Part shown: positions 49,180 to 58,777 of the stretch, piece by piece
Position numbering within the stretch: position 1 is the first letter of the stretch
Layout: each line of letters starts with the position of its first letter
Origin: Clostridia bacterium
GTDB lineage: Bacteria; Bacillota; Clostridia; Oscillospirales; Acutalibacteraceae
Assembly (NCBI GenBank): GCA_017537365.1
Contig: JAFYKZ010000016.1
Location: forward strand, 1 to 64,000
DNA length: 64,000 bases
Direction of reading: 5' to 3'
Program-made: the position numbers and the translations under genes
Notes under the pieces: model-generated
The model's database searches: none
What the model was told of the DNA's origin: nothing
What the model saw: only the letters and a program-made list of their open reading frames with translations

Positions 49180-49317
49180 AAAATAAAAACCGCTCCAAAA
49201 AGAAGCGGTTAAATAAAACCTCATCTTTCGGATAATCCGCCGGATTTGGCACCTTAAAGCTTCAACCTTAGGTTGCCGGGTTTCGCAGGGCCGGTTCCCT
49301 CCACCACTCTTGATAAG
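49180..49317 (-). promoter_or_regulatory. SAM-I (S-box) riboswitch ahead of metK
   Basis: The minus strand starts CTTATCAAGAGTGGTGGAGG, continues with GAACCGGCCCTGCGAAACCC and GGCAACC, the conserved S-box core, and ends in CCGAAAGATGAGG. A terminator hairpin follows (AACCGCT 49188-49194 with AGCGGTT 49204-49210, then TTTTTATTTT). With SAM bound the terminator forms and metK is silenced. Confidence 0.95.
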
Positions 49318-49341
49318 GACATATTAAATTTTACAACAACT

Positions 49342-49369
49342 ATTTTACCATACTAATAAAATTTGTCAA
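49342..49369 (-). promoter_or_regulatory. Promoter of metK
   Basis: Minus-strand TTGACA (49369-49364), a 16-nt spacer and TAAAAT (49347-49342), ~25 nt ahead of the riboswitch. Confidence 0.8.
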
Positions 49370-49379
49370 TAGTTTTTTA

Positions 49380-49964
49380 TTAATTAACAGAATTTTCTAT
49401 AAGCTCTCTAACCCTTTCGCAAGGCTCAGACTTCTGAATAGAAAACGGTATGATTTCGGTGTTTTCTGCGAATTCACCTAATTCTTCTCTGATTAAGCTA
49501 AGACGCTTTTCAGTTTCGGTTTTGTTTAATTTATCTGCCTTAGTTAGTATAACTGAAAAAGGAATTTCCATTTGAGTTAAATAATCTAACATAGATAAAT
49601 CAAAATCGGTCGCAGGATGGCGCATATCTATAAGCTGAAAAACTCTTTTTATATTTCTGCCAGAGCCGAAATAACTTTCCATAAGGTCTGCCCAACGCTC
49701 TTTTTCAGAATATGCCACCTTAGCATAACCGTAACCCGGTAAATCAACCAAACGCAAACCGTCTAACTTATAGAAATTAATTGTAACCGTTTTACCCGGC
49801 TTTGAGCTTACTCTTGCAATCGATTTTCTCCCTAAAATCTTATTAATAAGAGAAGATTTTCCAACATTAGACCTGCCCGAAAAACAAATTTCAGGCAAAT
49901 CGGACTCAGTTAGCTGCGAAGCCGAGCCAAAAGCTCTTTCAAATTCAGCATTATTAAAATTCAT
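49380..49964 (-). CDS. yihA: Ribosome biogenesis GTPase YihA/YsxC
   Basis: A 194-residue GTPase needed for 50S subunit assembly. GRSNVGKS is G1, KPGKTVTINFYKLDGLRLVDLPGYGYAK covers G2 and G3 (DLPG), LTKAD is G4 and IPFSIQ is the G5 region. Its position directly after lon (8 nt) is common in Firmicutes. Standard length and start (NFNNAEFERAFGSASQLTESDLPEICFSGRSNVGKSSLINK). Confidence 0.97.
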   Translation of the reverse strand: MNFNNAEFERAFGSASQLTESDLPEICFSGRSNVGKSSLINKILGRKSIARVSSKPGKTVTINFYKLDGLRLVDLPGYGYAKVAYSEKERWADLMESYFGSGRNIKRVFQLIDMRHPATDFDLSMLDYLTQMEIPFSVILTKADKLNKTETEKRLSLIREELGEFAENTEIIPFSIQKSEPCERVRELIENSVN

Positions 49965-49972
49965 AATTTCTC

Positions 49973-52381
49973 CTACTGCCTTACAACTGTATTTTTACCC
50001 GAATCAGCAAAAAATTTATCAGACATTCTCCATTCTTCTTGCTCGATTTTTTGAGGGTTTGAAACCAAAGCTTTATCGATAATTTCATCAACATAGCTTA
50101 CGGATATAAAGGTGATATTTTCCTTAACAATAGGTTCAACATCCTGCAAATCAGGTTCGTTTTCTTTTGGAATAAAGACAGTTTTAACGCCCGCAGCATA
50201 AGCCGCCATTGTTTTCTCCTTTAAACCGCCTATTGCCATAACTCTGCCTCTGATAGTAACCTCACCTGTCATAGCAATATCACGAGCAACGGGACGATTT
50301 GTTAAAGCAGAAATGAGCGCAGTTGTTATAGTAACACCCGCCGAAGGACCATCTTTCTGAACAGCCGCCTCGGTTGCATGGATATGAATATCCTTATCCT
50401 TATAAAAATCAGGGTCTATATCATATTTATCTGCATTGGCTCTAACAAAACTAATAGCAGCTCTTGCTGATTCCTTCATAACATCACCGAGCGAGCCTGT
50501 AAGCTCAACCTTGCCTGTTCCTTGCATAACCGCAACTTCAAGTTGCATAAGAGTTCCGCCAACCTGAGTCCAGGCAAGACCGTTAATAATGCCAACCTCG
50601 TCTGTTTCCAAAATAGTTTCTGGTTTATATCGCTTTTGACCCAACATTTTTTCAACATCACAAGGTTTTATGTTAACCTTTTTGCTCTCACCCGAAGCTA
50701 TTAATCTAGCAGATTTCCTGCAAATTGAAGCTATCGTTCGCTCTAATTTTCTAACACCCGCCTCGCGAGTATATCCATCTATCAAGCTATATATTGCTTC
50801 ATCCGATATACGAATTTGAGTCTTTTTAAGACCATGTCGTTCTATTTGTTTTGCAACCAAATGTCTTTTAGCAATATTAAACTTTTCTTCTCTTGTATAA
50901 GAAGCGAGCTCAATTACTTCCATTCTGTCCAAAAGCGGTGCAGGAATGGTATCGAGATTATTCGCAGTTGCAATAAATACTGTACTACTCAAATCATAAG
51001 GTATTTCAATAAAATGGTCAACAAAAGTATTGTTTTGCTCAGGGTCTAAAACCTCCAACAAAGCAGAGGAAGGGTCGCCTTTATAATCGTTTCCGAGTTT
51101 ATCAATTTCGTCTAAAAGTATAAGCGGATTACTGCTCTTGGCTTGTTTTAAAGCATTGATAATTTTACCCGGCATTGATCCAATATATGTTTTTCTATGA
51201 CCTCTGATTTCTGATTCATCATGAATGCCACCGAGAGAAATTCTGGCAAAATTTCTGCCCATACATTCGGCAACCGATTTGCCGATAGAGGTTTTACCTA
51301 CACCTGGAGGGCCTACTAAACATATAATTTGACCTTTTATATCAGGCGACAAGGAATAAACCGATAAAAGCTCTAAAATTCTCTCTTTAACCTTATCCAT
51401 ACCGAATATATCACGGTTTAAAATCTTTTCAGCGCGCTTTATATCCCTATTGGTATCGGTTTTATAATCCCAAGGAAGCTCTAAGCAGGTATCTAGAAAG
51501 CCTCGCTCAACTGTCCCCTCATGAGAACCTGAGGGCATTTTTGCAAGCTTGCTGACATGAGTTCTCAGTTGCTCTTTTACAGTTTCACCAGCTTTAAGAG
51601 CTGATATTCTGGCATAATAATTATCTATTTCATCAGCAGTCTCATCGCCATAAAGTTCCGAGCTTATAACCTTTATCTGCTCTCTAAGATAATATTCACG
51701 CTGATTTTCATCAATATTAACCTTTGTTTTTTCGTTAATTTTGCGATCAATTTCAGAAATTTGGCGTTCCTTATCCAAAAGCTCGATTAAAATTTTAGCT
51801 CGTTTCACGGGTGAAATCTGCTCTAAAACATACTGCTTATCATCAAATGGAGCGGGTACATTAAAAGCAATATAATCCGAAATAAAACTTAAATCCTCGA
51901 TTTTATCAACCGTTTCAGGAATATCGGGCGCAATACCGCCTAAAACCGATATGTATCTCTTAAATTGAGCCTTTATGCGACGCATTAAGGATTCTATATA
52001 AACTGCACGGTTAGTAACAGCCGAATCTTCTTTCCTATAAACTTCCGCTGTATAGAATTTTTTACCGTCATAAAAGTTTTTATATTCAGCTCTATAAAGA
52101 CCTTCAACCAAAACCTTAATATGATTATCCGAAACCTTTAAAACCTGTTTAACTCTTACAACCGTACCCATACTGTAAAGATTTTTTTCATTTGCCTCCT
52201 CGGCATATAAATCCTTTTGGGTAACAACTAAAAGTTTGCGGTCAGACTCCATTGCCGCCGAAAGTGCGTTAGCAGATTTTACTCTGGCAACATCAAATGA
52301 AGCAACAGTTTTAGGAAAAACCACAAGTCCTCTAAGTGCTAAAAGCGGCATTTTTACCGCCATTTCATTATTTGGTATCAT
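49973..52381 (-). CDS. lon: ATP-dependent protease Lon (endopeptidase La)
   Basis: An 802-residue LonA. The N-terminal substrate domain (MPLLALRGLVVFPKTVASFDVAR) is followed by a coiled region, the AAA+ module with Walker A GPPGVGKT (357-364) and ILLDEIDKL (Walker B), and the protease domain with the Ser in KDGPSAGVTI and the Lys in GGLKEKTMAAYAAGVKTVFIP. It degrades misfolded and regulatory proteins. Start at ATG with TTAGGAG upstream. Its C-terminal end (EWRMSDKFFADSGKNTVVRQ) is slightly longer than usual. Co-transcribed with yihA. Confidence 0.98.
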   Translation of the reverse strand: MIPNNEMAVKMPLLALRGLVVFPKTVASFDVARVKSANALSAAMESDRKLLVVTQKDLYAEEANEKNLYSMGTVVRVKQVLKVSDNHIKVLVEGLYRAEYKNFYDGKKFYTAEVYRKEDSAVTNRAVYIESLMRRIKAQFKRYISVLGGIAPDIPETVDKIEDLSFISDYIAFNVPAPFDDKQYVLEQISPVKRAKILIELLDKERQISEIDRKINEKTKVNIDENQREYYLREQIKVISSELYGDETADEIDNYYARISALKAGETVKEQLRTHVSKLAKMPSGSHEGTVERGFLDTCLELPWDYKTDTNRDIKRAEKILNRDIFGMDKVKERILELLSVYSLSPDIKGQIICLVGPPGVGKTSIGKSVAECMGRNFARISLGGIHDESEIRGHRKTYIGSMPGKIINALKQAKSSNPLILLDEIDKLGNDYKGDPSSALLEVLDPEQNNTFVDHFIEIPYDLSSTVFIATANNLDTIPAPLLDRMEVIELASYTREEKFNIAKRHLVAKQIERHGLKKTQIRISDEAIYSLIDGYTREAGVRKLERTIASICRKSARLIASGESKKVNIKPCDVEKMLGQKRYKPETILETDEVGIINGLAWTQVGGTLMQLEVAVMQGTGKVELTGSLGDVMKESARAAISFVRANADKYDIDPDFYKDKDIHIHATEAAVQKDGPSAGVTITTALISALTNRPVARDIAMTGEVTIRGRVMAIGGLKEKTMAAYAAGVKTVFIPKENEPDLQDVEPIVKENITFISVSYVDEIIDKALVSNPQKIEQEEWRMSDKFFADSGKNTVVRQ

Positions 52382-52468
52382 TTTTTCTCCTAATCCTACG
52401 AATGATTACAAACCGAAAAATCGCCAAAATCATGCCATTTTAGGCATATTCAGATTATTCGTGTTTGC

Positions 52469-53029
52469 TTATTTAGTTTTAAAATCATTTCTATATATAG
52501 CGGTTGCGAAAAGTTCGTTTTCTTGGAAAAAGAACATAATAGTATTTTCTTTGAATTCATATTTCAAAGCAGTACCCTCAGGAATACCATAAAGGAAAAA
52601 CGCATTTTCTTCATTTAATTCTTCCTCAGAACACTCTAAATTTCCAACCTTTTCTTTGATATTAAGAATAACCTCTCCCAAATCAAAGTTATAAGCTTTA
52701 TTATAACTAACTATATAAGCAATACCGTCAGACTTTTTATCGTCCTCATAAAAGTAACTGAAAACACCGTCTTCAACACCTGAAACACCGTCTTTTTCAT
52801 ACTCATTAAACATAAGCTCTTCACTATCAGCATTTTGAGCATAATCATAAAGTGCATCATGAACTTCATCGGCATCTGCGCCTAATTTATACTCACATTC
52901 AGGCATTTCACCTAAATTCGCATAGTATTCAAGGTCAATTTCACCCTCGTTTTTTTCTTTCTTTTCACCGCAAGCGGTTAAGGAAAACATAAACACTAAA
53001 ACCAATAAAAGACTTATTATCTTTTTCAT
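52469..53029 (-). CDS. Small lipoprotein
   Basis: A 186-residue exported protein. The signal peptide KKIISLLLVLVFMFSLTAC ends in a lipobox (LTAC), followed by a highly acidic body (GEIDLEYYANLGEMPECEYKLGADADEVHDALYDYAQNADSEELM) and a beta-rich end. No catalytic motif is seen. It shares the TAATG junction with pncB, so the two are translated together; the functional link is unclear. Confidence 0.8.
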   Translation of the reverse strand: MKKIISLLLVLVFMFSLTACGEKKEKNEGEIDLEYYANLGEMPECEYKLGADADEVHDALYDYAQNADSEELMFNEYEKDGVSGVEDGVFSYFYEDDKKSDGIAYIVSYNKAYNFDLGEVILNIKEKVGNLECSEEELNEENAFFLYGIPEGTALKYEFKENTIMFFFQENELFATAIYRNDFKTK

Positions 53030-54477
53030 TATTTACTCCTTAATTTATTCAACAAATCATGTCTTAAATTCCAAAGTTTTTCAGATAAATCTATATAGTA
53101 GGTATGAGGATTTTCAAATCTTGTAACCTCATCCCACAAAGAGTCTACCTGATTTTTACAATAAGCCGCAATATCCAAAACCTTAGGACAATCATAAACC
53201 TGTTTACCTTTTTCAAAAATCTTAACCTGCAATTTTATCGCTTTAAAGTTGGTAACTATTTTGCGTTTCCAAGTATGATTCGGGTCGAAAATCTCATAAG
53301 GCTCGGTATCATCAATCCTCTCATCGCCAAGGGTTATAACATCAGCGATAGCTTTACCTGTTTCGCGGTCATAAAGTCGCCACGGGATTTTAACACCAGG
53401 AATAGTTATCTTAGCAACATTTTCGCTTATCTTAATTTTAGGGATAATCTCTCCGTTCTTTTCAACCGCAGAAAGCTTATAAACTCCACCGAAAACCGCC
53501 TCGCTAGATGCCGTTATCAAGCGTTCGCCAACACCATAAGTATCGGTTTGAGCTCCTTGTAAAATCATATCGCGGATAAGATATTCATCCAAAGAATTTG
53601 AGATACAGATTTTGCAATCAGAATAACCTGCATCATCTAACATTTTGCGCGCTTTTTTAGTAATATATGTAATATCACCGCTATCTATTCTGATTCCAAC
53701 AGGTCTTTTGCCGAGAGGCTTTAAAACCTCATCAAAAACCTTTATCGCATTAGGTATACCCGATTTCAAAACGTTATATGTATCAACAAGAAGCATACAG
53801 CTATCAGGATATTTTTCAGCGTATGTTTTGAATGCAGTATATTCATCGTCAAACAACTGCACCCAGCTATGCGCCATAGTGCCCGATGCTTTAACACCGA
53901 AATCTTTTGCAGTTAACAAACAGGAAGTTCCACTGCATCCGCCGATAATTGCCGCTCTTGCTCCATAATAAGCCGCACCTGAACCGTGAGCTCTGCGCGC
54001 ACCGAATTCCATAACAGGTCTGCCAGCGGCGGCGCGAACAATTCTATTTGCCTTGGTTGCAATTAAAGACTGATGGTTTATTGTAAGCAAAAGCATTGTT
54101 TCAACCATAAGAGCCTGAATAATCGGACCTCTTACAGTAACAATCGGCTCATGCGGGAAAATAACCGTTCCCTCAGGGACTGCCCAAACATCGCAACTGA
54201 ATTTGAAGTTTTTAAGATAATCAATAAATTCATCTTTAAATAGGTTTAAAGACCTTAAATAATCGATATCCTCATCTGTAAATTTAAGATTATTAAGATA
54301 TTCTATAAGCTGCTCAATGCCCGCCATAATAGCATATCCGCCCTTATCAGGCACTCTTCTGAAAAACATATCAAAATAAGCCACAGTATCTTTCATATCA
54401 CTATCGAAAATACCGTTAGACATTGTAAGCTCATAAAGGTCCATAACCATTGTTAAATTCAAATTTTTGTTTTCCAT
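53029..54477 (-). CDS. pncB: Nicotinate phosphoribosyltransferase
   Basis: A 482-residue enzyme of NAD salvage, joining nicotinate and PRPP. LTMVMDLYELTMSNGIFDSDMKDTVAYFDMFFRR is the family start; VMEFGARRAHG and GTMAHSWVQLF are NAPRTase motifs, with VGIRIDSGDITYITKKAR and ICISNSLDEYLIRD in the PRPP-binding barrel. Length fits the long Firmicute form. Its stop overlaps the lipoprotein's start. Confidence 0.95.
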   Translation of the reverse strand: MENKNLNLTMVMDLYELTMSNGIFDSDMKDTVAYFDMFFRRVPDKGGYAIMAGIEQLIEYLNNLKFTDEDIDYLRSLNLFKDEFIDYLKNFKFSCDVWAVPEGTVIFPHEPIVTVRGPIIQALMVETMLLLTINHQSLIATKANRIVRAAAGRPVMEFGARRAHGSGAAYYGARAAIIGGCSGTSCLLTAKDFGVKASGTMAHSWVQLFDDEYTAFKTYAEKYPDSCMLLVDTYNVLKSGIPNAIKVFDEVLKPLGKRPVGIRIDSGDITYITKKARKMLDDAGYSDCKICISNSLDEYLIRDMILQGAQTDTYGVGERLITASSEAVFGGVYKLSAVEKNGEIIPKIKISENVAKITIPGVKIPWRLYDRETGKAIADVITLGDERIDDTEPYEIFDPNHTWKRKIVTNFKAIKLQVKIFEKGKQVYDCPKVLDIAAYCKNQVDSLWDEVTRFENPHTYYIDLSEKLWNLRHDLLNKLRSK

Positions 54478-54501
54478 AATAAAAACTCCTTTACAGCGGA
54501 A

Positions 54502-56190
54502 TTACATCTTTTGGGGGGCATCAATTTTAAGCATAGTTAAAACATTTTTAATTGCAATAGCGGTTGCTTTGCATAGATTTAGTCTTGCTTGCATTAATTC
54601 CTCGTCCTCACCTTTTACTCTGCAAGCAGAATAGAATTTATGGAATTTGGTTGCTAATTCTTCAACATAATGGGTTATTTTTGCAGGGTCATAAGCCTTT
54701 GCAGAAGCTATTATTTCATCGGTTAATCCTGCAATATGAATTATAAGCTCGCGTTCCTCAGGAGCGGTTAATTTTACAAGCTCGTCCATCGAAGCCTTGC
54801 GAAGCTTAACATTTTCAAGCTCTAAATTTCTAATAATACTGCAAATTCTTGCATAAGCATATTGAACATAGTAAACAGGATTGCTGTTTGACTCATTAAC
54901 AGCCAAATCCAAATCAAAATCAAAATGAGAATTAGGCTCTCTGAGGTTAAAGAAAAATCTTGCGGCATCTATCGGAACTTCGTCTAAAAGAGTAACAAGT
55001 GTTATTGCTTTGCCCGAACGCTTTGAAGCTTTAATAACCTCACCGTCGCGAACTAGTCTTACCATCTGCATTAAAACAACATCTAAACGGTTAGCATCAA
55101 CCCCCAAAGCGGTTAAAGCAGCTTTAAGACGCGGAACATAACCATGATGGTCGGCACCTAAAACATCAATAGCCTTATCAAATTTTCTAACCTCTAATTT
55201 GTTATAGTGATAAGCAATATCGGGAACAACATAGGTAGGCACTCCGTTAGCTCTTACTAAAACAAAATCCTTATCACAGCCAAAATCAGTTGCCTTAAAC
55301 CATAAAGCACCTTCAAGCTCATAGGTATATCCGCTTTCTTTTAATAGCTCGATAATTCTTGCGGTTTCGCCGCCGTTATGAAGACTGCTTTCCTTAAACC
55401 AAGTATCATATTTAATACGATATTTTCCTAAGTCTTCCTCTAAGCCTGCAATATTTTTAGGAAGCGCAAACTCAACCAAAGCCTTTCTGCGCTCTTCCTC
55501 GGTTTTTGAAACATAACTATCGCCGTTTATTTCGGCAAAAGCCTTTGCGTGATTTATAATATCCTCGCCGTGATAAGAGTCCTCAGGCATTTCAATGCCC
55601 TCTTTATAAAGCTGCAAATATCTCAAATCAAGAGATAAACCGAATTTATTAATTTGGTTACCTGCATCGTTTATATAAAACTCGCGCTCGGTATAATAGC
55701 CTGCATTTTCTAAAACTGCCGCCAAACAATCGCCCAACGCGCCGCCTCTTGCATTACCGATATGCATAGGACCGGTTGGATTTGCAGATACAAATTCAAC
55801 CAAAATCTTTTTACCCTCACCGTAATTACTTTTACCGTAATCCTCGTTTTTTTCTATAACATCGGTTACTATATCGGCATAATAATTATCACTTAAAAAG
55901 AAGTTTATAAAACCTGGGCCTGCTATTTCAAAAGACTTGATATAACTACCCTCAAAATCAAAATTTTGAGCTAAAATCTCGGCTATCTGGCGAGGTGCTT
56001 TATGAAAAAGTCTAGCCCAAACCATAGCCGCATTAACTGCATAATCACCATGGTCGCGATTTGCAGGAACTTCTATCGTAAAGCTTGTTAATTCCCCGTT
56101 TTCAAGCTCGCCTTTTTGAATAGCGGTATTTGCCGCATTTATTATAATATTATTTATTTGTTCTTTTGCACTACTTACTATTAACGACAT
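54502..56190 (-). CDS. argS: Arginine--tRNA ligase
   Basis: A 562-residue class I synthetase. The N-terminal Add1 domain (VPANRDHGDYAVNAAMVWARLF) precedes FVSANPTGPMHIGNARGGALGD with the HIGH-like HIGN, and KASKRSGKAI stands for the KMSKS loop. The C-terminal helical domain contains YVQYAYARICSIIRN and ends DAPQKM. Chromosomal and standard; its Met end is the only one among 18 chromosomal genes here. It is 1 nt from the DUF1934 gene. Confidence 0.97.
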   Translation of the reverse strand: MSLIVSSAKEQINNIIINAANTAIQKGELENGELTSFTIEVPANRDHGDYAVNAAMVWARLFHKAPRQIAEILAQNFDFEGSYIKSFEIAGPGFINFFLSDNYYADIVTDVIEKNEDYGKSNYGEGKKILVEFVSANPTGPMHIGNARGGALGDCLAAVLENAGYYTEREFYINDAGNQINKFGLSLDLRYLQLYKEGIEMPEDSYHGEDIINHAKAFAEINGDSYVSKTEEERRKALVEFALPKNIAGLEEDLGKYRIKYDTWFKESSLHNGGETARIIELLKESGYTYELEGALWFKATDFGCDKDFVLVRANGVPTYVVPDIAYHYNKLEVRKFDKAIDVLGADHHGYVPRLKAALTALGVDANRLDVVLMQMVRLVRDGEVIKASKRSGKAITLVTLLDEVPIDAARFFFNLREPNSHFDFDLDLAVNESNSNPVYYVQYAYARICSIIRNLELENVKLRKASMDELVKLTAPEERELIIHIAGLTDEIIASAKAYDPAKITHYVEELATKFHKFYSACRVKGEDEELMQARLNLCKATAIAIKNVLTMLKIDAPQKM

Positions 56191-56191
56191 T

Positions 56192-56620
56192 TTATTTAAC
56201 CTCTCTGACAGAAATATTAACTTCGTTTTTGCTTATAACCGATAAATTAGAATCTATTGTATATTTAAGCGTTATTTCGCCACCGTTATCGGTTAAATTA
56301 TTCTCTATAACATCACCGAAAACTCCGATTGATAAATCACCGTGAGGCGTGCTGTAAAAACTGGCGTTTCGGTTTTGAAGTTCAATTACAATTCGGCTTT
56401 TAATTGCGCCTGTTCTTTGCAGAATAACCGAATTTTCATTTTTAATATATATCTGGGTTTTAACCTCTTCTCCGCTATCAAGCATACCGCTTTCATCATA
56501 AGAAATGAAAAACGAACCGTCTTTTATGCCAAATCGACCATCGGTTATAAATTCAATGGTATCGGTATCCCCGTCTATACCCTGAACACCCTTTATACTG
56601 ATTATTGCATCCTTAATCAT
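56192..56620 (-). CDS. DUF1934 beta-barrel protein
   Basis: A 142-residue protein. IKDAIISIKGVQGIDGDTDTIEFITDGRFGIKDGSFFISYDESGM and NRNASFYSTPHGDLSIGVFGDVIENNLTDNGGEITLKYTIDSN are typical of DUF1934 (calycin-like barrel), often encoded beside argS or murI in Clostridia and Bacilli. Function unknown. It overlaps murI by 4 nt (ATGA) and abuts argS. Confidence 0.9.
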   Translation of the reverse strand: MIKDAIISIKGVQGIDGDTDTIEFITDGRFGIKDGSFFISYDESGMLDSGEEVKTQIYIKNENSVILQRTGAIKSRIVIELQNRNASFYSTPHGDLSIGVFGDVIENNLTDNGGEITLKYTIDSNLSVISKNEVNISVREVK

Positions 56621-57435
56621 AAATTGTTTAAACTCACCTGCTTAATATCTTCGTCCTCTATTTTTTTACCAAGCAAAACTGTTGCGGTTTTCTTAAAGGA
56701 ATAAGCTTTATCACTCACAAAATACCTATTCTTTGCCACTTTTTCAGAATCAGCATTTAAACTATTTTCATCTAAAAATTCTTTAACCGCTTTTGCCGTT
56801 GCAGTTCCTGCATCAATGAGCGTAACCTTATCTCCAAGTATAGATTTTATAGCACCCTTTAAAACAGGAAAATGAGTACAACCCAAAATAACAGTATCGC
56901 ATTTTGCATCAATTATAGGTTTTAAATATCTGCGCGCCGTTTCTAGCACAACAATATCATCATCCGCAAGCCAACCCTCTTCAACCAATGAAACAAACAT
57001 TGAACAAGCGCAAGCGGTAACCTCAGCCTCAGGCAAAACCTCTTTTATAAACTTTTCGTGCATACCGCTATTTACAGTTGCGGCAGTTCCTAACACACCT
57101 ATTCTACCGTTTTTAGTTGTTTTAGCCGCATCGAAAGCCGCATGCGAAACAACCTCAAAAAAAGGAACCGGCAAGGTTTCGGCAGTATCATAAGCCACAC
57201 TCGAAACAGTGCCGCAAGCGGCAATTATGAGTTTAACATCCTTTTCTATTAAAAATGCTTCATCCTCTAAGGCATATTTGCGAATTGTTTCTTTGCTTCT
57301 TGTACCGTAAGGTACACGACCTGTATCACCAAAATAAACAATATCTTCATTTGGTAAAAAGCGCAAAAGCTCGCTAACAACAGTCAATCCGCCAAGCCCT
57401 GAATCAAAAACACCAATTGCTCTATTATCTGCCAA
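56617..57435 (-). CDS. murI: Glutamate racemase
   Basis: A 272-residue enzyme supplying D-glutamate for peptidoglycan. RAIGVFDSGLGGLTVVSEL, the phosphate/substrate loop, AACGTVSS with one catalytic Cys and GCTHFPVL with the other are all present. I prefer the TTG at 57435, which has GAGGAGAG 6 nt upstream, over the in-frame ATG at 57459 whose codons contain that RBS. First gene of the murI-DUF1934-argS group. Confidence 0.95.
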   Translation of the reverse strand: MADNRAIGVFDSGLGGLTVVSELLRFLPNEDIVYFGDTGRVPYGTRSKETIRKYALEDEAFLIEKDVKLIIAACGTVSSVAYDTAETLPVPFFEVVSHAAFDAAKTTKNGRIGVLGTAATVNSGMHEKFIKEVLPEAEVTACACSMFVSLVEEGWLADDDIVVLETARRYLKPIIDAKCDTVILGCTHFPVLKGAIKSILGDKVTLIDAGTATAKAVKEFLDENSLNADSEKVAKNRYFVSDKAYSFKKTATVLLGKKIEDEDIKQVSLNNL

Positions 57436-57533
57436 ATAAATCTCTCCTCTCGGAAACATTATATTACATTATATAATACCATATTTTATTAATTTTATCA
57501 ACTAAAAATTGCTGTTTTAAGCCTTAAAAAGAT

Positions 57534-57575
57534 GAAAAAATCGGCTTAAAACCGAAGTTTAGGTTTTAAGCCGAT
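57534..57575 (-). terminator. Terminator of ftsZ
   Basis: ATCGGCTTAAAACC (57540-57553) pairs with GGTTTTAAGCCGAT (57562-57575), a perfect 14-bp stem, followed on the minus strand by TTTTTTC. It starts 24 nt after the ftsZ stop codon. Confidence 0.9.
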
Positions 57576-57598
57576 AAATTTTGAATTAAATTTATAAA

Positions 57599-58657
57599 TT
57601 AGTCTTTCTTGAAGAAGCTCAAGGTATCCATAAAGAGCTCATCATCGTCAGCAGAATTGTTGTTGAGGAAAGATGCTAAATCGTTTGCATCTTCTTTCTT
57701 CTCATCACCCAAACCGGTTGCAACAACAGTTACACGGATTGTATCTTCAATAGTATCATCAAGCTGAGCACCCCAAATGATAGTAGCATCGGGATGAGCA
57801 GTTTCAGAAATGATAGAAGAAGCAAGTTCAACCTCTTCAAGACCGATATCCTCAGAACCTGTAATGCTGATAATTACGCCACGAGCGTTATCCATTGAGG
57901 TTTCAATAAGAGGACTGTTAATAGCAGCTCTTGCAGCCTGCTCAGCCTTATCGCGACCTGTTGCAACACCAACACCCATATGAGCATAGCCTGCATCAGA
58001 CATAATAGACTTAACGTCTGCAAAGTCAAGGTTAACAAGTGCGGTAACATTAATAAGCTCAGAAATACTCTGAACACCCTGACGCAATACATCATCAGCG
58101 ATATCGAAAGCATTCTTAAAGGTAATCTTCTGCTCAGAAACGAATTTAAGTCTCTCATTAGGAATAACAACAAGGCTATCAACATGCTCACGCAATGCAG
58201 CGATACCTGCTTCAGCCTGAGTCATACGCTTTTTACCCTCAAAACCGAAAGGCTTAGTAACGATACCAACGGTTAAAATTCCTAATTCTTTAGCAACAGC
58301 GGCAACAATAGGAGCAGCACCTGTACCTGTACCACCGCCCATACCTGCGGTAATGAAAATCATATCTGCTTCACGAATAGCAGCAGCAATTTCGTCGCGA
58401 GATTCTTCCGCAGCAGCGCGACCGTTATCAGGATTACCGCCTGCGCCCATACCTGCAGTAGTTTTATCACCAATTTGGATTTTCTTATTAGCCTTAGATT
58501 TAATAAGGGCTGCTTTATCAGTATTAACGGCAACAAATTCAACACCGCGAACACCAGCATCAACCATTCGGTTGATAGCGTTTCCGCCGCCGCCGCCTAC
58601 ACCTACAACTTTAATTTGAACAACATTTGTTTCCATATCTGCAACTTCAAATGGCAT
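57599..58657 (-). CDS. ftsZ: Cell division protein FtsZ
   Basis: A 352-residue tubulin-like GTPase. [15 protein letters not shown] is the nucleotide-binding start, [15 protein letters not shown] the tubulin signature loop and [22 protein letters not shown] a conserved later part. The C-terminal tail ([12 protein letters not shown], then an acidic stretch) corresponds to the peptide that binds FtsA/SepF, though less canonical than DIPAFLR. I chose the ATG 8 nt after GGAGG; the longer frame to 58723 lies in the leader. It has its own promoter and terminator. Confidence 0.97.
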   Translation of the reverse strand: MPFEVADMETNVVQIKVVGVGGGGGNAINRMVDAGVRGVEFVAVNTDKAALIKSKANKKIQIGDKTTAGMGAGGNPDNGRAAAEESRDEIAAAIREADMIFITAGMGGGTGTGAAPIVAAVAKELGILTVGIVTKPFGFEGKKRMTQAEAGIAALREHVDSLVVIPNERLKFVSEQKITFKNAFDIADDVLRQGVQSISELINVTALVNLDFADVKSIMSDAGYAHMGVGVATGRDKAEQAARAAINSPLIETSMDNARGVIISITGSEDIGLEEVELASSIISETAHPDATIIWGAQLDDTIEDTIRVTVVATGLGDEKKEDANDLASFLNNNSADDDELFMDTLSFFKKD

Positions 58658-58713
58658 TTCTAATTCCTCCGTATTTATGTAAATTTCTTTTTTATACACT
58701 CTCATACAATATG

Positions 58714-58742
58714 ATATTAACACATCTTTTTTAAAATTTCAA
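58714..58742 (-). promoter_or_regulatory. Promoter of ftsZ
   Basis: Minus-strand TTGAAA (58742-58737), 17 nt, TAATAT (58719-58714), 57 nt before the ATG. Confidence 0.75.
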
Positions 58743-58777
58743 CACTTTTTATTACAAAAATGTAATTTTTTCAAATA